From assembly GCA_034096865.1 (NCBI GenBank), contig JAWQFJ010025809.1, forward strand, positions 32,501 to 66,546: a stretch of 34,046 nucleotides of DNA, written 5' to 3'. Each line of letters opens with the position of its first letter. The stretch's first letter is position 1. The notes beneath the pieces were generated by a model. It was given only the letters and a program-made list of their open reading frames with translations. It had not been told where the DNA came from and searched no databases. This DNA is from Theodoxus fluviatilis (lineage: Eukaryota; Mollusca; Gastropoda; Cycloneritida; Neritidae). A program made the translations under genes and the position numbers. Positions 32,528 through 34,046 of the stretch are shown here, in pieces.

Positions 32528-32890
32528 GTGTGTGTGTGTGTGTGGTGTTTGTGTTGTGGTGTGTGTGTGTGTGGGTGTGTGTACGTTTATAAAGTTGATC
32601 AGCATAGAAGGCAAACGAGCAGGAGAAAGATCCAAGTGTTCGGACAATTATGTGGCCTAAGGATATGCCCCTAAGTCGGGAGAGCCAGTGTGAAAATCCA
32701 GTAAGGGGAAGCGGGGATGGGGAACAATAAATCTGGTCCTTTGATGAGGAAGCAATTATTACACACCCAATCACACACCACACACCACACCACACACACA
32801 ACACACCACACACACAATCAGCTGCTTACACACCTCACACACAAACAACCCACGCACCAACAACCACCACGCACACACACACTCCAGCCT
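32220..32890. repeat. Diverged tandem duplicate, copy A
   Basis: Collinear with 32891-33430. Shared landmarks in order: cggtagc with a purine-rich stretch; ctatcataaaagc (32313); atacacacag with cccaagca (32394); aagacgggacagcg (32423); a GT-rich tract; aacgagcag (32615); aacaataaa followed by tgatgagg (32723); and a CA tract. On the minus strand it holds a GTAAGT donor-like site near 32232. The (TG)n at 32492-32583 and (CA)n at 32760-32885 lie inside it. Function unknown. Confidence 0.65.
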
Positions 32891-33430
32891 CAGCGTACCG
32901 CCTTCAAACTTTCCCGTCCAAAAAATGTCAGTCACCCGATTCGGTAGCCAAAACCGCGAAAGAAGAAAAAGCCCCGAGGGCAACGGACGCGGGAAGCGGA
33001 AGCTATCATAAAAGCTGGTTGTCGCAAGATAGCGGATACATAATAACGCAGCATACACACACAGCCCAAGCAGAACAAAAGTCAAGACGGGGACAGCGTG
33101 GGGAGGAGGGGACAAATGAAGTGCGAGATGAGAGGGCTGGCTCGAGTGTGGTGGTGTTGTGTGTGTGCAGTGTGTGTCACGTTTTAGTAAGTTTTCATCA
33201 CAAGTGCAGAACGAGCAGTAAGAGATGCAAGTTTTACAATATGGGCAGCTTTCCAAGTAGAGAATTTGCGTGCCATTGAAATTCAGTATAGGATAGGGGG
33301 TGAGAACAATAAAGCTGTCTTGATGAGGCAAAGATAAAATATACACACACAGATGACACTGACAACACACACGCACACACCACACACATCGATCAGCCTC
33401 AACGCACCTTTTCCACTGCAAACTCGTGAA
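32891..33430. repeat. Diverged tandem duplicate, copy B
   Basis: Second copy of the above: ctatcataaaagc near 33003, atacacacac with cccaagca near 33053, aagacggggacagcg near 33084, aacgagcag near 33209, gaacaataaag with tgatgagg near 33305. Its GT and CA tracts are shorter. A 224-codon minus-strand frame covers this copy and part of the neighbouring repeat, but it is Cys-rich by virtue of the CA tracts and matches no family. Confidence 0.65.
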
Positions 33431-34046
33431 ACCGGCGATCGTCACACATTTCTCATTACCAAAAATAAAGCAAAATTGAGGATCTGAGCATTGTTTTCCA
33501 TAAACACCGATGCAATTTTAATGTATCGTTTTCATTAGCATCAGACAACACTAGCATTGTTACCAATGTCAATAGCCAGCAGGCAGGTTCGCGGACAACA
33601 CTATTTAACTGGTTGACGCGCACGGTCCGCGCTTTAGATATAAATAGGACAGTGCCTGCGATAAGCTCACACCAGAGTGGCGACCTTGTAATTTTCCAAT
33701 GTAAGAAGAGTAAAGGCGTTTCGTTTCACGACCTATTGATTTTGCAATCTAGCATACAGTCTTTACATAAATTTAATGATGTTCACTGGCTATGACTTTG
33801 TCTTTGGACTGGGTTTCCAAGTGTCCCACTAAAATACAGTGTACCAGTATGTGCGAACCGTTGAACAGGTCGGCCCATTTAGATTTCGCGCTGGTCTTGG
33901 ACTTTGGTTTGTGTAGTCGAACCTCAATCCTTGGACCACCGTATCCGCGTTCAGTCTGCCGACTGAACAAAAGTCCAAAACGTTCATGAGTTGTAGATAC
34001 GACTTTGTGCAGTGCCAGTTCATGAATTGTAGACAACGACAGTGGT
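33431..34046. other. Unassigned sequence at the window end
   Basis: No coding region recognised. It contains the TATA-like element listed separately and a short direct repeat, gttcatgagttgtaga at 33982 and gttcatgaattgtaga at 34018. Confidence 0.5.
33639..33673 (+). promoter_or_regulatory. Possible TATA-type core promoter
   Basis: TATAAATA at 33639-33646 is preceded by GC-rich sequence (gacgcgcacggtccgcgc). It is followed about 30 bases later by an initiator-like TCACACC (33667-33673), the spacing expected for animal TATA promoters. No downstream open frame is visible before the window ends, so any transcript would have a noncoding first exon or be noncoding. Confidence 0.25.

Noticed and set aside
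32771..33445. 224-codon minus-strand frame
   Set aside because: Cys/Val-rich because of CA tracts; the homologous copy A does not preserve it as one frame.

Overview
The window looks like noncoding DNA from a large, repeat-rich animal genome, most likely a mollusc and probably a gastropod. There are no operons, ribosome binding sites or dense bacterial-style genes. It holds LINE reverse-transcriptase remnants, a terminal-inverted-repeat element, very long tetranucleotide and dinucleotide arrays, several minisatellites, and a dispersed element full of TGACCTTGACC motifs that ends in CGGACGCCCG repeats. I associate that last element with molluscan genomes; this is recollection, not a database result.

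Layout. 0-3.1 kb: mostly unassigned sequence, one candidate PLAT-domain exon (+), then a full copy of the TGACC element. 3.2-5.7 kb: two huge compound microsatellites of reverse-complementary composition, flanking 0.8 kb of unique, partly CpG-rich sequence. 7.0-8.6 kb: a 21-bp minisatellite with an ATG-less open frame through the whole array. 8.8-10.4 kb: a 28-bp tandem repeat, (AATG)/(GGAT) arrays, one copy of a second dispersed element, and (TGTC)n. 11.36-11.51 kb (-): the best candidate host exon, with an initiator ATG, an N-terminal membrane anchor and a splice donor. 13.7-15.1 kb: a strongly pyrimidine-biased stretch. About 17.0-19.5 kb: a degenerate satellite of about 180 bp period. 20.46-21.49 kb (+): a broken LINE. 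21.5-22.8 kb: a second copy of the dispersed element, in which one 27-28 bp segment has expanded to about 36 units. 23.88-24.28 kb: a TIR element. 24.08-28.89 kb: a nearly perfect 2,406-bp tandem duplication carrying two copies of a 5'-truncated LINE with a C-terminal zinc finger. 28.54-29.39 kb: a second full TGACC element. 30.44-30.92 kb: a 21-bp minisatellite with a 210-bp higher-order period. 32.2-33.4 kb: a diverged tandem duplication.

The features do not form a pathway. They are successive layers of repeat insertion, expansion and duplication around two or three possible host exons. I found no RNA gene, CRISPR array, intact transposon or convincing new multi-gene system. The observations most worth a second look are the recent tandem duplication with its microhomology junction, the single-unit versus expanded minisatellite in two copies of one element, the nuclear-receptor-like sites in the TGACC element, the unrecorded satellite and the higher-order repeat.
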